Assembly: GCA_037074615.1 (NCBI GenBank)
Contig: CM073518.1
Location: forward strand, 6,200,001 to 6,264,000
Origin: Leucaena leucocephala
Taxonomy: Eukaryota; Streptophyta; Magnoliopsida; Fabales; Fabaceae
Reading direction: 5' to 3'
DNA: 64,000 bases
The translations under genes were made by a program, and so were the position numbers. The notes beneath the pieces are model-generated. The model saw nothing but the letters and a program-made list of their open reading frames with translations, made no database searches and was not told the origin of the DNA. Numbering within the stretch: the first letter of the stretch is position 1; every line of letters starts with the position of its first letter. Shown here piece after piece: positions 23,601 to 34,519 of the stretch.

Positions 23601-24853
23601 GTTACTTTTTATGCTTCAAGATGCATGTTGTATGGAAGAAATAATCAGATATTAATTGAATGAGTCTGGGTTTTGTCTTTGAACATTTCTGGTCCGTTCT
23701 GCTACCCTCTATAGTACTCCTCTTTTATTTTCTTCTGTTTCATTTCCTTTCTTTTTACTCCTTGAAACCAATTTATTTCTGGAAATATAGAATAGGTCTC
23801 TTTTCTTCATAGATTGATCATTTAACTAAGTTGGTTTACTTTATGCCTTGGGGGCTCGTCTTGGAAGTAAGTAGAAACCCAGCATTTGATGCCTGTATTA
23901 CTGTCTTCTGTAACGTAGATTAACGTCTCATTAGTTATTTGCTAGCAGTATGGTTGAGCTCTTATTAGGTCGTATGAGCAGATGGATTTCAGTGATTGAG
24001 TTTCAATTGTTTTAGTACCATATCATAGAATATGAAGTTTACTTGGCAGTAGCATTCGAGCTCTTGCTAGCAGTATTGATTTTTACTTTGCATGCAAATT
24101 TTGATTCATCTATGTTGATGGATTGCTCGTATCCTGAACTATAAAATAGGTACTAATGATAGCCAGAGGTCCCTTTTTTACCTTGAAGTTACTGGGTACT
24201 CGTGTCTTTGATTGTTATACTTTCTTTGTTGTGGTTGAGTCATTAAATCCGTTCTGTCTGTCAAAATAGTTGTCTGAGCTTTGTGATTGAGTCATGGACT
24301 CCATTTTATTTTCCTTTTATATTTTCTATACCTAAAATTGATATTCTGAAAGCTTATTTTAATTATCAAGGGCATCATCTGCCTGCTACCTGTTTCTCTT
24401 GTTTTTTTGGGATGAAAAGAAGATAGTTTTATAAAGAGAAAATAAGTATTCATAGCTGGCTGATATTGATTTAGTCGTTGTCTCTATTCATCCTCATATC
24501 TCTTCTTCCTAATTCTTTACCAAGAAAAAATTCTCGCGCGCGCGCGCGTATGTATATTACATAATCAGTGGTAGAGAATGCTGGATGACGATGTTAATAC
24601 AGGAAAATAATAGGACTGAGCTTGAAAGACTTGACAGAGAGAGGCAAGCTGACTTTTTAAACATGGTGAACGGATTCGTAGTGAGTCAGGTATGAGTATG
24701 CCTAGTGTTATTCTCGCAACCTTCATCGCTGCATTTTGCCCCTCTTAAGTATGCTTGTTTGTGAATCAGGTTGGATATGCTGAGAAAATTGCAGATGTCT
24801 GGACAAAAGTTGCCGAAGATACCAGTAGATATGTGAATGATGATAGCAGTTGA
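20660..24853 (+). CDS. SNX2: Sorting nexin 2 (SNX2A/2B-like)
   Basis: Five exons join in frame: 20660-21709, 21876-22085, 22349-22609, 24603-24689 and 24770-24853, all with GT-AG introns, giving 563 residues (Arabidopsis SNX2A/B are about 574-587). Residues 1-130 are a Ser/Pro-rich, acidic, disordered region. A PX domain follows (about 130-255: YLVTTRTNIAEFGASEFSVRRRFRD, RGFFIPPRPDKS, LEKYLRRLAAHPV), which binds endosomal PI3P. The C-terminal half is a coiled BAR region. SNX2 pairs with SNX1 on endosomes and works with the VPS26/29/35 core in retrograde sorting. The first of two tandem ATGs was chosen. The third intron is large (about 2 kb). No lesion was seen. Confidence 0.95.
24534..24550. 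repeat. Alternating CG run in SNX2 intron 3
   Basis: An uninterrupted alternating C/G tract followed by TATG, about 60 bp before exon 4. Such tracts are rare in AT-rich plant introns and favour Z-DNA. Confidence 0.7.
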
Positions 24854-24885
24854 TCGAAGTGGCTGTGAATTCTAATCTCTGCTTT

Positions 24886-24916
24886 TCTTTCTTTCTTTCT
24901 TTCTTTTCTTTTCTTC
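24886..24916. repeat. TTTC microsatellite in the SNX2 3' region
   Basis: Consecutive TTTC units, then TTTTC units, lie about 35 bp after the SNX2 stop codon, probably in the 3' UTR. Confidence 0.8.
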
Positions 24917-25567
24917 CCAAATTTATGGGCACCGTCACAAAATAGGTTCTAATCATGGCAATAAACTAAAGGAAGCACATATTTAGGCTTCAAGGCTTGT
25001 GTTTATTCAACAACTTGCATCTTGTAGTACATTTTTTCTTTACTTGATGCTGTACATTAGACGTATGTTCGACTCATACATGATGTTGTGGCCTAATTTG
25101 CTTGAGTTTGTAGAGAGATCTATTTGTTCCACGCCATATAATGATTCCTTTGAGAGAGAGGATTTGAATTCTATGGTTCATGGGCTCTTCCTCCCCAATA
25201 AATTTCTTATACCCCTAAAGCCCCCAAGCCCCCAACCATATAACGAGGGTCGTTATGAGAATTTTATACTTCATTTATTTTTTCTTTTCTGTCTTTTATA
25301 CAAATATTACAACTTATCTCTCTTCAAACCTCTTTTTTCTTAACGAATCAAATAACTTTTTCTATCATTTTTTTCAAACTTTCCTTTTTATTCCGTTTGT
25401 TTTCTTTTTCTAAATTTACTGTATGAATATTACGGGGCGTTTTGTTCATTATTCACATTCAATCGTAATCTCGTATTGCTGATAAGTTAGCAAAGCTCAT
25501 CTGAAAGTCAGACCAAGTGCTTCACCTGAATACTGTAATTTGCGCTAATTGAAGGATAATGTATATA

Positions 25568-25759
25568 TAATTTTTTTTTTGTTGCCCACCCGGTTCACCG
25601 GAGTTCCATTCCGACTATATCCGGATCCGACCCGCGTCGCGCACTTGGTTATGGTGGGTGAGTCTTCTAACGGGGATTTTCTGCATTCGTTAAGGCTCGA
25701 ACTCGAGATTTTATTTAAGCGATATCGAGTTGCTTACTATTCGGACTAATCCCGTTGGT
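25568..25759 (-). mobile_element. tRNA-derived SINE with a perfect 16-bp target duplication
   Basis: The direct repeat AAGGATAATGTATATA flanks the element exactly (25552-25567 and 25760-25775). On the minus strand the element starts near 25759. It has a box A-like stretch (TAGTCCGAATAGTAAGC) and a box B-like GAGTTCGAGCC, as in Pol III tRNA promoters, and it ends in a poly(A) tail (T-run at 25571-25580 on the plus strand). A related copy lies at 32826-33010 in opposite orientation. The clean duplication means a relatively recent insertion. Confidence 0.88.
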
Positions 25760-25966
25760 AAGGATAATGTATATAGATAGAAGAAGTCCTACTTATCAGA
25801 TCTACCACTATGAGCTTCGGACTATAAAAAAAAAGGGAACGGAACTCCTAAGAGGCCCATAAGACCTTGGAACTCCCAATTCAGAAGAATACATTCTTTT
25901 TTTTGTTACAAGAAGAATACATGAATATATGTGTAGTAAAAAAACAAAACAGTAAAACACTTTGAA

Positions 25967-26590
25967 TCAAACTGCAGCTGGGCCCACGGGGATCCCTCGA
26001 GAAGATGGAGGCCCATTGTTACGAACAAAGGAAAAAAGCCCAGTTGGCCATGTGTCTTGTTCGTCAAGAAACAGATCCTCGGGGGCGCGAAAAGCCCCAT
26101 GAGCGCACACTAGCGCCATCCCCAACGCGAAAGCCGAGACCAGCAGCGACACCACATTCGTCACCAGAATCATGACGACGGTGACCAGACTCAGTCCAAT
26201 GAGAGCCTCGCAATCGGTGAAGGTCCGGCCGAAGATCACGAGCCGCTGATCCGGCGGCCGGAGAATGTACAGGAATAGCCAGGCTCCAATCACGGCGATC
26301 AGGAGCAGAAGGGACAGAGGATGAGAGAGGAGGGAAACCGCGAATACCAGAGACAGAATGAGAAGGTAGTTGATGCGGAAGTAGTACAAGTTCTTCCGGA
26401 TTCGGGAGGCGGCTTCGGTGAGCGATTGTGGCTTGGTTATGGCTGTCCGATCGGCAAGTTCGGTCCAGGGGCGGCGATTGGCCCAAGCGCGGTGGACGTG
26501 GAGGGAGAGGCTCGTGAGAAAGGCCTCCAGGGTGGCGATCGCAATGCTGATGGTGAGCTTTTCGGAGGAGGAGATGCGAGAGGAGGCCAT
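25967..26590 (-). CDS. PRA1.B: PRA1 family protein, subgroup B
   Basis: A single exon of 207 residues, typical of plant PRA1 genes. Order: short N-terminus, WANRRPWTELADRTA and SRIRKNLYYFRINYLL (PRA1 signature), two hydrophobic hairpins (about residues 75-110 and 130-165), then HGAFRAPEDLFLDEQ, the hallmark of the B subgroup. PRA1 proteins sit in ER, Golgi or endosomal membranes, bind prenylated Rab GTPases and act in vesicle traffic. The ATG at 26588-26590 gives the expected N-terminus. Its 3' end lies about 200 bp from the SINE. Intact. The exact member number within B cannot be set by eye. Confidence 0.93.
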   Translation of the reverse strand: MASSRISSSEKLTISIAIATLEAFLTSLSLHVHRAWANRRPWTELADRTAITKPQSLTEAASRIRKNLYYFRINYLLILSLVFAVSLLSHPLSLLLLIAVIGAWLFLYILRPPDQRLVIFGRTFTDCEALIGLSLVTVVMILVTNVVSLLVSAFALGMALVCAHGAFRAPEDLFLDEQDTWPTGLFSFVRNNGPPSSRGIPVGPAAV

Positions 26591-26624
26591 TATTGGCGGC
26601 GGTGGAGATGAAGAGAAACAGTGA

Positions 26625-29128
26625 TCTAGTGAAGTTTAAGATTTTTGGCTTTTGATCTGGTCTGCTTTTTGTCAGCTTTAAGCCAGGAGGGTATTAGCTT
26701 GAGCCTTGAGGTAACATGGAAGCAAGATTCGGTGATTGATTGAAATTTAGAGTGATTTCCTTGGACTTAACGACATCTGCATATTAAATCTAGAAAAAAC
26801 GTGTGGGGAAGAACGTGACATGAAGATTCATTCACAGCGTATACAGATCCAGATCTGTTTTGGGAGTGTTCGATTTCTCAATCTGGAAGTGATAGGAAAA
26901 TCGTTGAAAAAGCGCGCGAAATTGGGTACGTAACTAACAACCGGTTATAAAATTGATTATTTTGGCTTCTGCCCGGAAAAATATTATAATTTCTGATCTT
27001 GTTTATTGATAGGTAATTGCTCATAATGATCAATAGAACTCAAATTTCTCTTTCCTGGCTCACAAGTCAGTTGATAGATGATTGAAGTAAAATTCTCGTC
27101 CTAACAAAAATTTAAGCCCGCCCACCACACCAACAAACATATCACTTCCGATTGCCTATTTTAAATTAATTTGTTTATTTTAATAATATATTTAATAAAA
27201 TATTAAATTTAAATTCCAGATTCATTTGAACCATCGGAATCTGCAGTACCTCGCGTCATTTCATGTTAACGAAACTGCTCATATTTTGAGATGTTTTATC
27301 AACTTTAATTAGACGCCGATATGTTTGGTAGCATTGGCTTTGTTGGCGTCCGGTTCAATTTGATGTTCCCGTTCATGAAAGTAAGTTTTATTATTATTAT
27401 TTTTTTTGGGTCCACTAACGGAGCCTTTAATTAAGGCTTCGACTTTCTGGGTTTGATTTTTCATCCTGTCAAGCACAAACCACAAACTTCTTCGAAATGC
27501 TTTCAATTCCTAAACATGCAGAGTTCTGGAACGGTAGAAACCTTGTAGGATAAATAAATAATTTCATGTATCATTTAAGAAAATTTTCACTATTGAAACT
27601 CCTTCCTAGTTTGGCCTTGAAACCTATCTATCTTTATTCAAAATTTAAGTGATATGGTCAATAAGTTTTGTTGTTTAAAAATTATTATATATCCTCTGGC
27701 GTATATGGATGGAAATGTAAGATAGGATGCACTACTTTTCATATGTAAAATCTGTCTGTGTCTTTTCAAACTCATTCAAAAACAAAAAGAAAAAAGAGAA
27801 TTCCTTGCATGCACAGGCACCAGAGGAGACCACTACAGTCACCATGGAAAAGATCGGAGAAGCTTGACTGCAAGGGACAAAGACAGAGAGAAGAGTGAAG
27901 CTTAGAGGAGGAAGTGCTAAAAGGGAAAAGGAAGGGGGGAAAAAAACAGAGATATAAATTTGCAGCTCTCTAATCCATGAACTTGTTCTTATTCTCTTTG
28001 ATTCAATCCTCCCCCACTCAAAGCTCCAAAAGAAAAAAATCCTCCCAGTCGTGTCTATTTTGTCATCTTTTTCAGAAATTTTAACTGCACCCTGCCCTCT
28101 TCAAACATATTTGGGACCATCTACTCTTTTTCCTCCATAACATATCCATATTACACAAAACCTAGAATTCTATTGGTAACCAAACCCATAAGTCTTTTAT
28201 TCACATTATCCTATTTTCTATACTTTCAATATTTAAACTACTTAAAATGGCCACAATTTCGTTTATGTCCCTTATAAATCGATTTTTTTTAATTTAATTA
28301 TTTCTAGAATTTTGTCTGTCTTATGCTAAAAGTTATTTTAGTAAGTAGCATCTGACAAATGCAATATCTTGTTTTACTTAGAGTGTATTTGACCCTAAAA
28401 CTATAATTTTTTTAAAAAAATTAGTCTAAATCTTAATTTAGAAAAATTTTAAAATAAACAGCTATATTTATTTAAAAAAAATTTAATCTAAACTATAATT
28501 TAAAACTAAGGTTTTGCATAAGCTACTGAGAATAATTTCTAAACTTTATAGATTACCTAATTACTATTTTATCCTTATTTTTTTCATACTTTCTATCCTC
28601 TCTTTTCTCTTTCTCTCCTTTTTTATCTCTCATCTCTCCTATTTTTAATAAAATTATATATTTTTAATAATTTGATAATAACAAAAATCTTTCTAATAAT
28701 AATTATTTAAACACTCATTTATTCATAAATATTTTTTTTATAAACTCTTATTTAAAAGATTTTTTTTAAAAATTGTCTAAATTTTTTTTTTATAATTTTT
28801 TTTTAAAATCTATCTAACGATCGTTAATCTTTCTGATATTATATATATATTTTTTGAGTGTACCCAATATTATATTTTTAATGCAATTCTTGCCATGAGA
28901 ATTTTCATTTACTTTCTTGTCTGTTTTTTCTTTCTTTCTTTCTTTCTTCGTCCTCATCGATCTCTATTTCTCTATCTATCTATCTATCTATCTCTGTCTC
29001 TGACTTTTCTCCCAGCCCTTAAATTTTCTCAAGAGAAAACGCGTTTTTCCTGAGTCTGGTTTCCACTGTCCCTTCTCTCTCATCTTCATTACTTAACCCT
29101 AGTCTCTGGCTTCCTCTTCTCCTTCTAT
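26625..29128. other. Intergenic between PRA1.B and EXO70B1
   Basis: No further gene is supported. The stretch 28380-28860 is very AT-rich and resembles, loosely, 9360-9740, perhaps a decayed MITE family. Short TTTC and TATC runs lie at 28929-28948 and 28974-28993, in the presumed EXO70B1 promoter or leader. Confidence 0.45.
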
Positions 29129-29182
29129 GTGCTCTGTGATGAGCTATTTGACCACCGGGCACTAAGCTTCCCCTCGTGCATA

Positions 29183-31096
29183 ATGGCTGAGAACGGCGAG
29201 GAGAAGTTATTGGCTATTGCGCGCCACATAGCCAAGACCCTCGGTCATAATAACAACATGGCCGATGATATTCTCCAAATCTTCTCCACCTTCGATGGCA
29301 GGTTTTCCAGAGACAAGCTTTCCGACAAAGTTGCGCATGATGATCCCAGGGGCTGCGCCGCACTTGATCACACCCTCAAGTGTCTTGACCGTCGGATCTC
29401 CCAGTATGTTTCTTCGGACCACCCGATCTGGGCCGATTCTGCTGACTCCGCCGCCTTCCTCGACGCCATTGATGATTTAATTGCTACCTTGGCCGAGTGG
29501 AGCCCGGTGGCAGCGGATAAGACCGTTAGCGCGTGCCTGGTACGCGCCGAGGATATACTCCAGCAGGCCATGTTTCGCGTTGAGGACGAGTTCAGGACTC
29601 TGATGGAACTTGGTGGCGAGTCGTTTGATCTGACTCGAACGTATGCGAATGGCGAGTCGACTGGGAACTTGTCGTTTGACTCGGAGGAGGACGAAGACCA
29701 TGAAGTTGAAGGCGTCATAGGGAACGGTGAGGATGACCAGATTCCGGTGGCCCAACCTGTGGCCGATTACGATATCATCATCGATGCGCTGCCATCGGCT
29801 ACGATCAATGACCTTCACGAAATCGCAAAGCGCATGGTAGTTGCTGGGTTTGGGAAGGAGTGCTCGCACGTGTATAGCAGCTGCCGAAGAGAATTCTTGG
29901 AGGAGAGCTTTTCGAGGTTGGGGTTGCAGAAACTCAGCATTGAAGACGTTCACAAGATGCAGTGGCAGGACCTCGAAGATGAGATTGAAAGGTGGATCAA
30001 AGCTTCCAATGTGGCTCTCAGGATACTATTCCCCAGCGAAAGGCGACTTTGTGATCGCGTCTTTTTCGGTTTCTCCGCAGCTTCCGATCTCTCTTTCATG
30101 GAGGTCTGCCGAGGATCAACTATTCAACTTCTGAATTTTGCCGATGCCGTGGCGATTGGGAGCCGTTCTCCGGAGAGACTGTTCAGAATTTTAGACGTTT
30201 TCGAGACTTTGAGGGACATAATTCCAGAGTTTGAATCATTATTCTCTGATCAGTACTGTTTATCTCTCAGAAACGAGGCGCTCACAATCTGGAAGAGGCT
30301 AGGTGAAGCAATCAGAGGCATTTTTATGGAACTGGAGAATTTAATTTGTCGCGACCCGGCAAAAGCGGCTGTTCCCGGTGGCGGGCTTCATCCGATAACC
30401 CGCTATGTGATGAATTACCTCCGCGCTGCATGCCGGTCCAGGCATACACTGGAGCAAGTATTCGAAGACAATGGGCCTCCATTGAAGGATTACCCCAAGC
30501 TTGACGATTCGTCCTCTTTACTATCTGAGCGAATGGCTTGGATTATGGAATTGCTAGAGAGCAATCTCGAAGCCAAGTCCAAAATCCATAAGGACTCTGC
30601 ATTGTCTTCTGTTTTCATGATGAACAACGGAAGGTACATTGTTCAGAAGGCAAAAGATAGCGAGCTGGGAACCCTATTGGGCGATGATTGGATCCGGAAA
30701 CACAATGCAAAAGTCCGACAATACCTTGTAAACTATCAGAGAAGCTCGTGGAACAAGGTTCTGAGCTTGTTGAAGGTAGACAATGGTTCATTGGGGGGAC
30801 CTAATGCTGCTTTCAAGACTATGAAAGAGAAGTTCAAATTGTTCAACGCGCAGTTTGAGGAAATATGTAGGGTCCAATCTACATGGTTTGTGTTTGATGA
30901 GCAACTAAGGGAAGATATTAGAATCTCCCTGGAAAAATTATTGATGCCGGCATATGAAAACTTCATTTCTAGGTTTCAGAGTCTTCCAGAAGTGGGGAAG
31001 CAAGCTGATAAGTATATTAGGTATGTAGGGGAAGACATTGAAGCAAAACTCAACGATTTGTTTCAGGGAAGCAGTGGATCAATGGGGAGAAGGTAA
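29183..31096 (+). CDS. EXO70B1: Exocyst subunit EXO70B1-like
   Basis: One intronless frame of 637 residues from ATG 29183 (MAENGEEKLLAIARH); Arabidopsis EXO70B1 has about 624. EXO70 is the exocyst subunit that docks secretory vesicles on phosphoinositides. B-type members also serve autophagy-linked transport to the vacuole and immunity; loss of EXO70B1 activates the NLR TN2 in Arabidopsis. The N-terminal rod is followed by an acidic linker (about 180-205: SFDSEEDEDHEVEG) and the EXO70 helical domain (about 260-620). Signatures include SWNKVLSLLKVDNG, ICRVQSTWFVFDEQLREDIRI and the C-terminal YIRYVGEDIEAKLNDLFQG. The frame extends upstream without a good ATG, so 29183 is preferred. Assignment to B1 rests on overall resemblance. 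Confidence 0.93.
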   Translation: MAENGEEKLLAIARHIAKTLGHNNNMADDILQIFSTFDGRFSRDKLSDKVAHDDPRGCAALDHTLKCLDRRISQYVSSDHPIWADSADSAAFLDAIDDLIATLAEWSPVAADKTVSACLVRAEDILQQAMFRVEDEFRTLMELGGESFDLTRTYANGESTGNLSFDSEEDEDHEVEGVIGNGEDDQIPVAQPVADYDIIIDALPSATINDLHEIAKRMVVAGFGKECSHVYSSCRREFLEESFSRLGLQKLSIEDVHKMQWQDLEDEIERWIKASNVALRILFPSERRLCDRVFFGFSAASDLSFMEVCRGSTIQLLNFADAVAIGSRSPERLFRILDVFETLRDIIPEFESLFSDQYCLSLRNEALTIWKRLGEAIRGIFMELENLICRDPAKAAVPGGGLHPITRYVMNYLRAACRSRHTLEQVFEDNGPPLKDYPKLDDSSSLLSERMAWIMELLESNLEAKSKIHKDSALSSVFMMNNGRYIVQKAKDSELGTLLGDDWIRKHNAKVRQYLVNYQRSSWNKVLSLLKVDNGSLGGPNAAFKTMKEKFKLFNAQFEEICRVQSTWFVFDEQLREDIRISLEKLLMPAYENFISRFQSLPEVGKQADKYIRYVGEDIEAKLNDLFQGSSGSMGRR

Positions 31097-32825
31097 AAAC
31101 TAAGAGTACTGTTTGTTGTGTGTAGTAATTGGTAGTGTAAGTTAGAATGCTAAAAGTTTTAATTTAATCAGAATCTAATCTTCAAGGATTGTGTTCTTGT
31201 TATCTGTACCCTGGCATCTTTTCTGCTAACCATCATTCTTTCCTTTCTTTCTTCATTTCCTTAAGGCTACTATCATCTGTGTTATCAGAACTTATCAATT
31301 TTGCTGTAAAATTAGATTACAAATTGGCGTTCTCTTTAAAATGTATGCTTATAACAGTTCAAGAAGCTTGATGAAGCAATATTTTAAGTTTCAAAATGGA
31401 AGATTGTTTAGAGAAGGTTCAGGCAGTTAATATTCACGACTATTTGAGTTAAGAAAATTTCGATTGGCGGCAAACAAGATTTTGTTCTCATCTTTGCTTT
31501 TGTAAGTTAGTAGAAAAAGAGACAAAAGCTGGTCAAATTGAGTAGCTCAAGAAGTTGATTCACGCAGAGTATGGTGCTTTATTAAAAGTAAAGACAACTA
31601 ACACTTCAAGTTTGCCCCTGCATTCCATTCTACCCACTTTTCTGTAATATATATCTGTGTGTAGGCTGGCAACTAGAGACGAAAAGGATAAGGTGCTCTG
31701 AAGTTGCTTCCTCTGAAATCTGAATACGAATATTGAATGACAATGATCATTCGATATTTCTTACTGCACGTCTGCACCTAGATACAAGGACACAATTCAA
31801 ATGACTCATTTGACACTAATTTAAATTCCAATTTAGGTAATCAGATATTTAACTGGAAACACCACCCTGTCATGATTGAACGAAAACTGGACGAACTTGC
31901 CAAATTGTACAATTAGCTCAATTTTTTTTTATATGAAGACAAATGCATTAGCCAAATGAAGGATCAAGAAGGTCAACTGATACTTTGATAGGGCATTAGG
32001 TTATGAGTATATGAAATGTTAAGAAAAAGAATTTGTGAGAGAGCAATTGTTGAGCATGAATTGTGGCGAGGAATCAGTCACCCGCAGATGAATTTTGTAA
32101 CTCCATAACTCACTTTTGCATCACGCAACACCTTGCTTATCTTTGCTCGCTACATTTCCCCCTACCAATATTCTTTCAACAACTCTTCAATGTCCTCACA
32201 TCGAACGCTTCGTTGACGTGAGATTTTCTCATATGAGATTGCCAATTAGAACATAGAAATGGAGTTACGGGTAAGGCATGACAAGGACGACTTGCAAATG
32301 TGTTCTAAAGTGATTGACCATCATTATGGCAATTAGGCCATTGGTAATTTATCATGTGATCTTGACATTCTCTCTGTCATACTATCCCAATTTTAACTAC
32401 TACTCTAATATTTAATATGGTATATATTTAACTAATTTAATTAAATTAAAAAAATTAGTTAAGTTAACGTATTTTTTTAAAATATTTTAATTATCTTTTT
32501 TGATTCTCTCCTCCCTCTCTTATTTTATTATTGTTGAATGAGTATCAACAAGAATAATTTAAGATTAATATTAACTTTTTAATTAAATTTAATATTAAAG
32601 ACTAGAAAGGAGTATTATATTTTTTATCCAGTTAAGACAAATAAACTCTTTTTTAGCATCTTTGAAAATAAAAACTTGGGTTTTTGGTTGTTGTTCAACA
32701 AAGTGGGCTAAGCCCAAAGAAATGAACAACAGAAAACTAAAATAAGGGTTTCTAGGAGCCCAAGACTATATAGCGGATAGGAAAGCCTCCAAATCCACAG
32801 CAAGTTCATGCAAAACGCTTAGAAA
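31097..32825. other. Intergenic, no gene seen
   Basis: Holds the EXO70B1 3' UTR and AT-rich sequence. No coding block is recognised on either strand. Confidence 0.5.
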
Positions 32826-33010
32826 TACCAAGGGAGGCAAGTGGTAAGCAGCTCGGTATCGCTTAAACGAGGTCTTGAGTTCGAGTCTTGGCGTATGCAG
32901 AAAATACCCATTAGGAGACTCACCCATTATAGCCAGATGGGCGACGCGGGTCAAATCCGAATGTAGTCGAGGCAAAACTTTAGTGAATCGGGTGGACAAG
33001 TTTGTGCAGC
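32826..33010 (+). mobile_element. Older copy of the same SINE family
   Basis: From about 32826 it matches the 25568-25759 element in opposite orientation: box A-like GGCAAGTGGTAAGC, box B-like GAGTTCGAGTCTTGG, then GACTCACCCATTATAGCCAG and GTCGAGGCAAAACTTTAGTG. No poly(A) tail or clear target duplication remains, so it is the older insertion. It lies about 140 bp past the end of the GDSL gene. Confidence 0.78.
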
Positions 33011-33150
33011 TGATAACCATCGAATGATGTTTATTTATCTCTATTAATTAATATATTTTAAACCGTTTAAGGATCAGACGCCAACGAAAGAATTGTGCAG
33101 CTGAATAACACAAGCTTGTGTACGTGACTCATCCTGGCTCAGGACATCAC

Positions 33151-34414
33151 TTACAAATATAATTCGCTGCTATTACTAAACACAAACTTGGGCAGAACTT
33201 CCTCCTCCACGTACTTTGCAATATACTTGTAAGCTGATTCAGTTGGATGCATGCTATCCCAAAACACACAATTTGAAGCCTCCTCACATGACGGTGTGAG
33301 TTCGTTGCACAATGGTCCTGCTTCAAAAATCCCACTTCCACAACACCCTCTCTTGGTTACCTCAAAATCTATTTGATCAAATGCCCCTGAGACCCATTTC
33401 GCAAATATACATACATTTACATGTTGATGGGTTTAAACACGTGTAATTATGATATAACTCACCGTATTTTTCAGGTTGATTGATGAGGTTGTTTAAGGGG
33501 TTATACACGTCTGCGTAAACAACTCTGCATCCTGGAAGCATGGCTTGCACGTGAAGTAATAGCCTTTCCAATTTTTTGTTGTAGAGTTCAGAGTCTGAGT
33601 TCTCTTGCTCTATGCATTTTCTATCCTTTGGATTCTTAAACTTTGATGTTATCTGAAGAGGTATGCAACCGATTGGTGGAAGCCCAACTACCGCTATCTT
33701 CCTGCATCCAAGGTTGTATAGTTCCTGCAATTTTCAAGTGCCTTGACTTGTTCTTCTGTGAACTGATAAAAGAACTAGGCATTGCTCAAATTTTATAAAG
33801 AACTTACCTTTATGAAGATTTGCAGCCTATTCTGCAGAAAATCTTGGTATCCACTTATGTCAAACTCGTGTTTTCTGGTGGGAACATCATAAAAGTTGAA
33901 ATTGATGTCGTTAGTTCCAGCGCTGATGACAACTATAGCGCGTCCAAGTATCTTCTGAGCTTCTTCTTTCCCCACAATGCACTTAATTTTTTCCACATAT
34001 TCTCTGAAGTACTCAATTTGCTTGGAAACAGGGATCACTCCAGAAGCAACCGCGGTAAATCATCGAGTCCTGATCAGCCAGAGGCAAAGCTACTCTAGTT
34101 AGAAGTTCATGATCTGATAGATTTGGATCTAGACAAGGAGGGACGGTCTCTTTGATGTCTAGAAGAGAGGCAACGAAGTCTGTAACCAATTTTCCATTGG
34201 AGAATCTACCAGCGGGCACGTGACCAGGGAAATCTCTGCCATAAGGGAAATGGTTTCCCTTAAACAATGTCTCAATGAAGTTGTTGTTGCCTGGGTCGAC
34301 TGTTGAATCACCAAACACAATAATGGATGAGAACTTGGGTTTCCAGGCATTGCTTGTAGCAGCAAGAATGGTGAAGATGTGCACCAGAATGAAGGGGGTC
34401 TTGGGGGATGCCAT
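33151..34414 (-). pseudogene. GDSL esterase/lipase gene with frame lesions
   Basis: GDSL (SGNH) lipases are secreted esterases. From ATG 34412-34414: signal peptide (FILVHIFTILAATSNAW), block I FGDSTVDPGNNN with the catalytic Ser, AGRFSNGKLVTDF, block III AGTNDINFNFYD, IGCIPLQ and, in the last exon, the catalytic Asp-His block FWDSMHPTESAYKYI. Exon joins at 33808/33724 and 33463/33386 are GT-AG and in frame, and it ends at a TAA at 33151. The segment 34095-34035, normally SFASGGSGLDDLT then VASGVIPVSKQ, needs at least two one-base shifts and reads a TGA in the working frame. The rest is well preserved. So it is a young pseudogene or carries a local sequence error. Total length would be about 360 residues. 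Confidence 0.75.
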
Positions 34415-34519
34415 TGCAGACAGACTCTCAGCTGGTAAGCGAGGCTTTGCTTATCTTTGGTGCAGTGAATTAATAGCTAGCAAAAAGCTACTTTCTTTTG
34501 TGATAAAATTTGTGAATTG

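Noticed and set aside
26321..26624. Plus-strand frames opposite PRA1.B
   Set aside because: They are antisense shadows of the PRA1.B coding exon.
29129..29182. Upstream extension of EXO70B1
   Set aside because: It begins with GTG and adds residues unlike EXO70 N-termini; ATG 29183 gives the family start.
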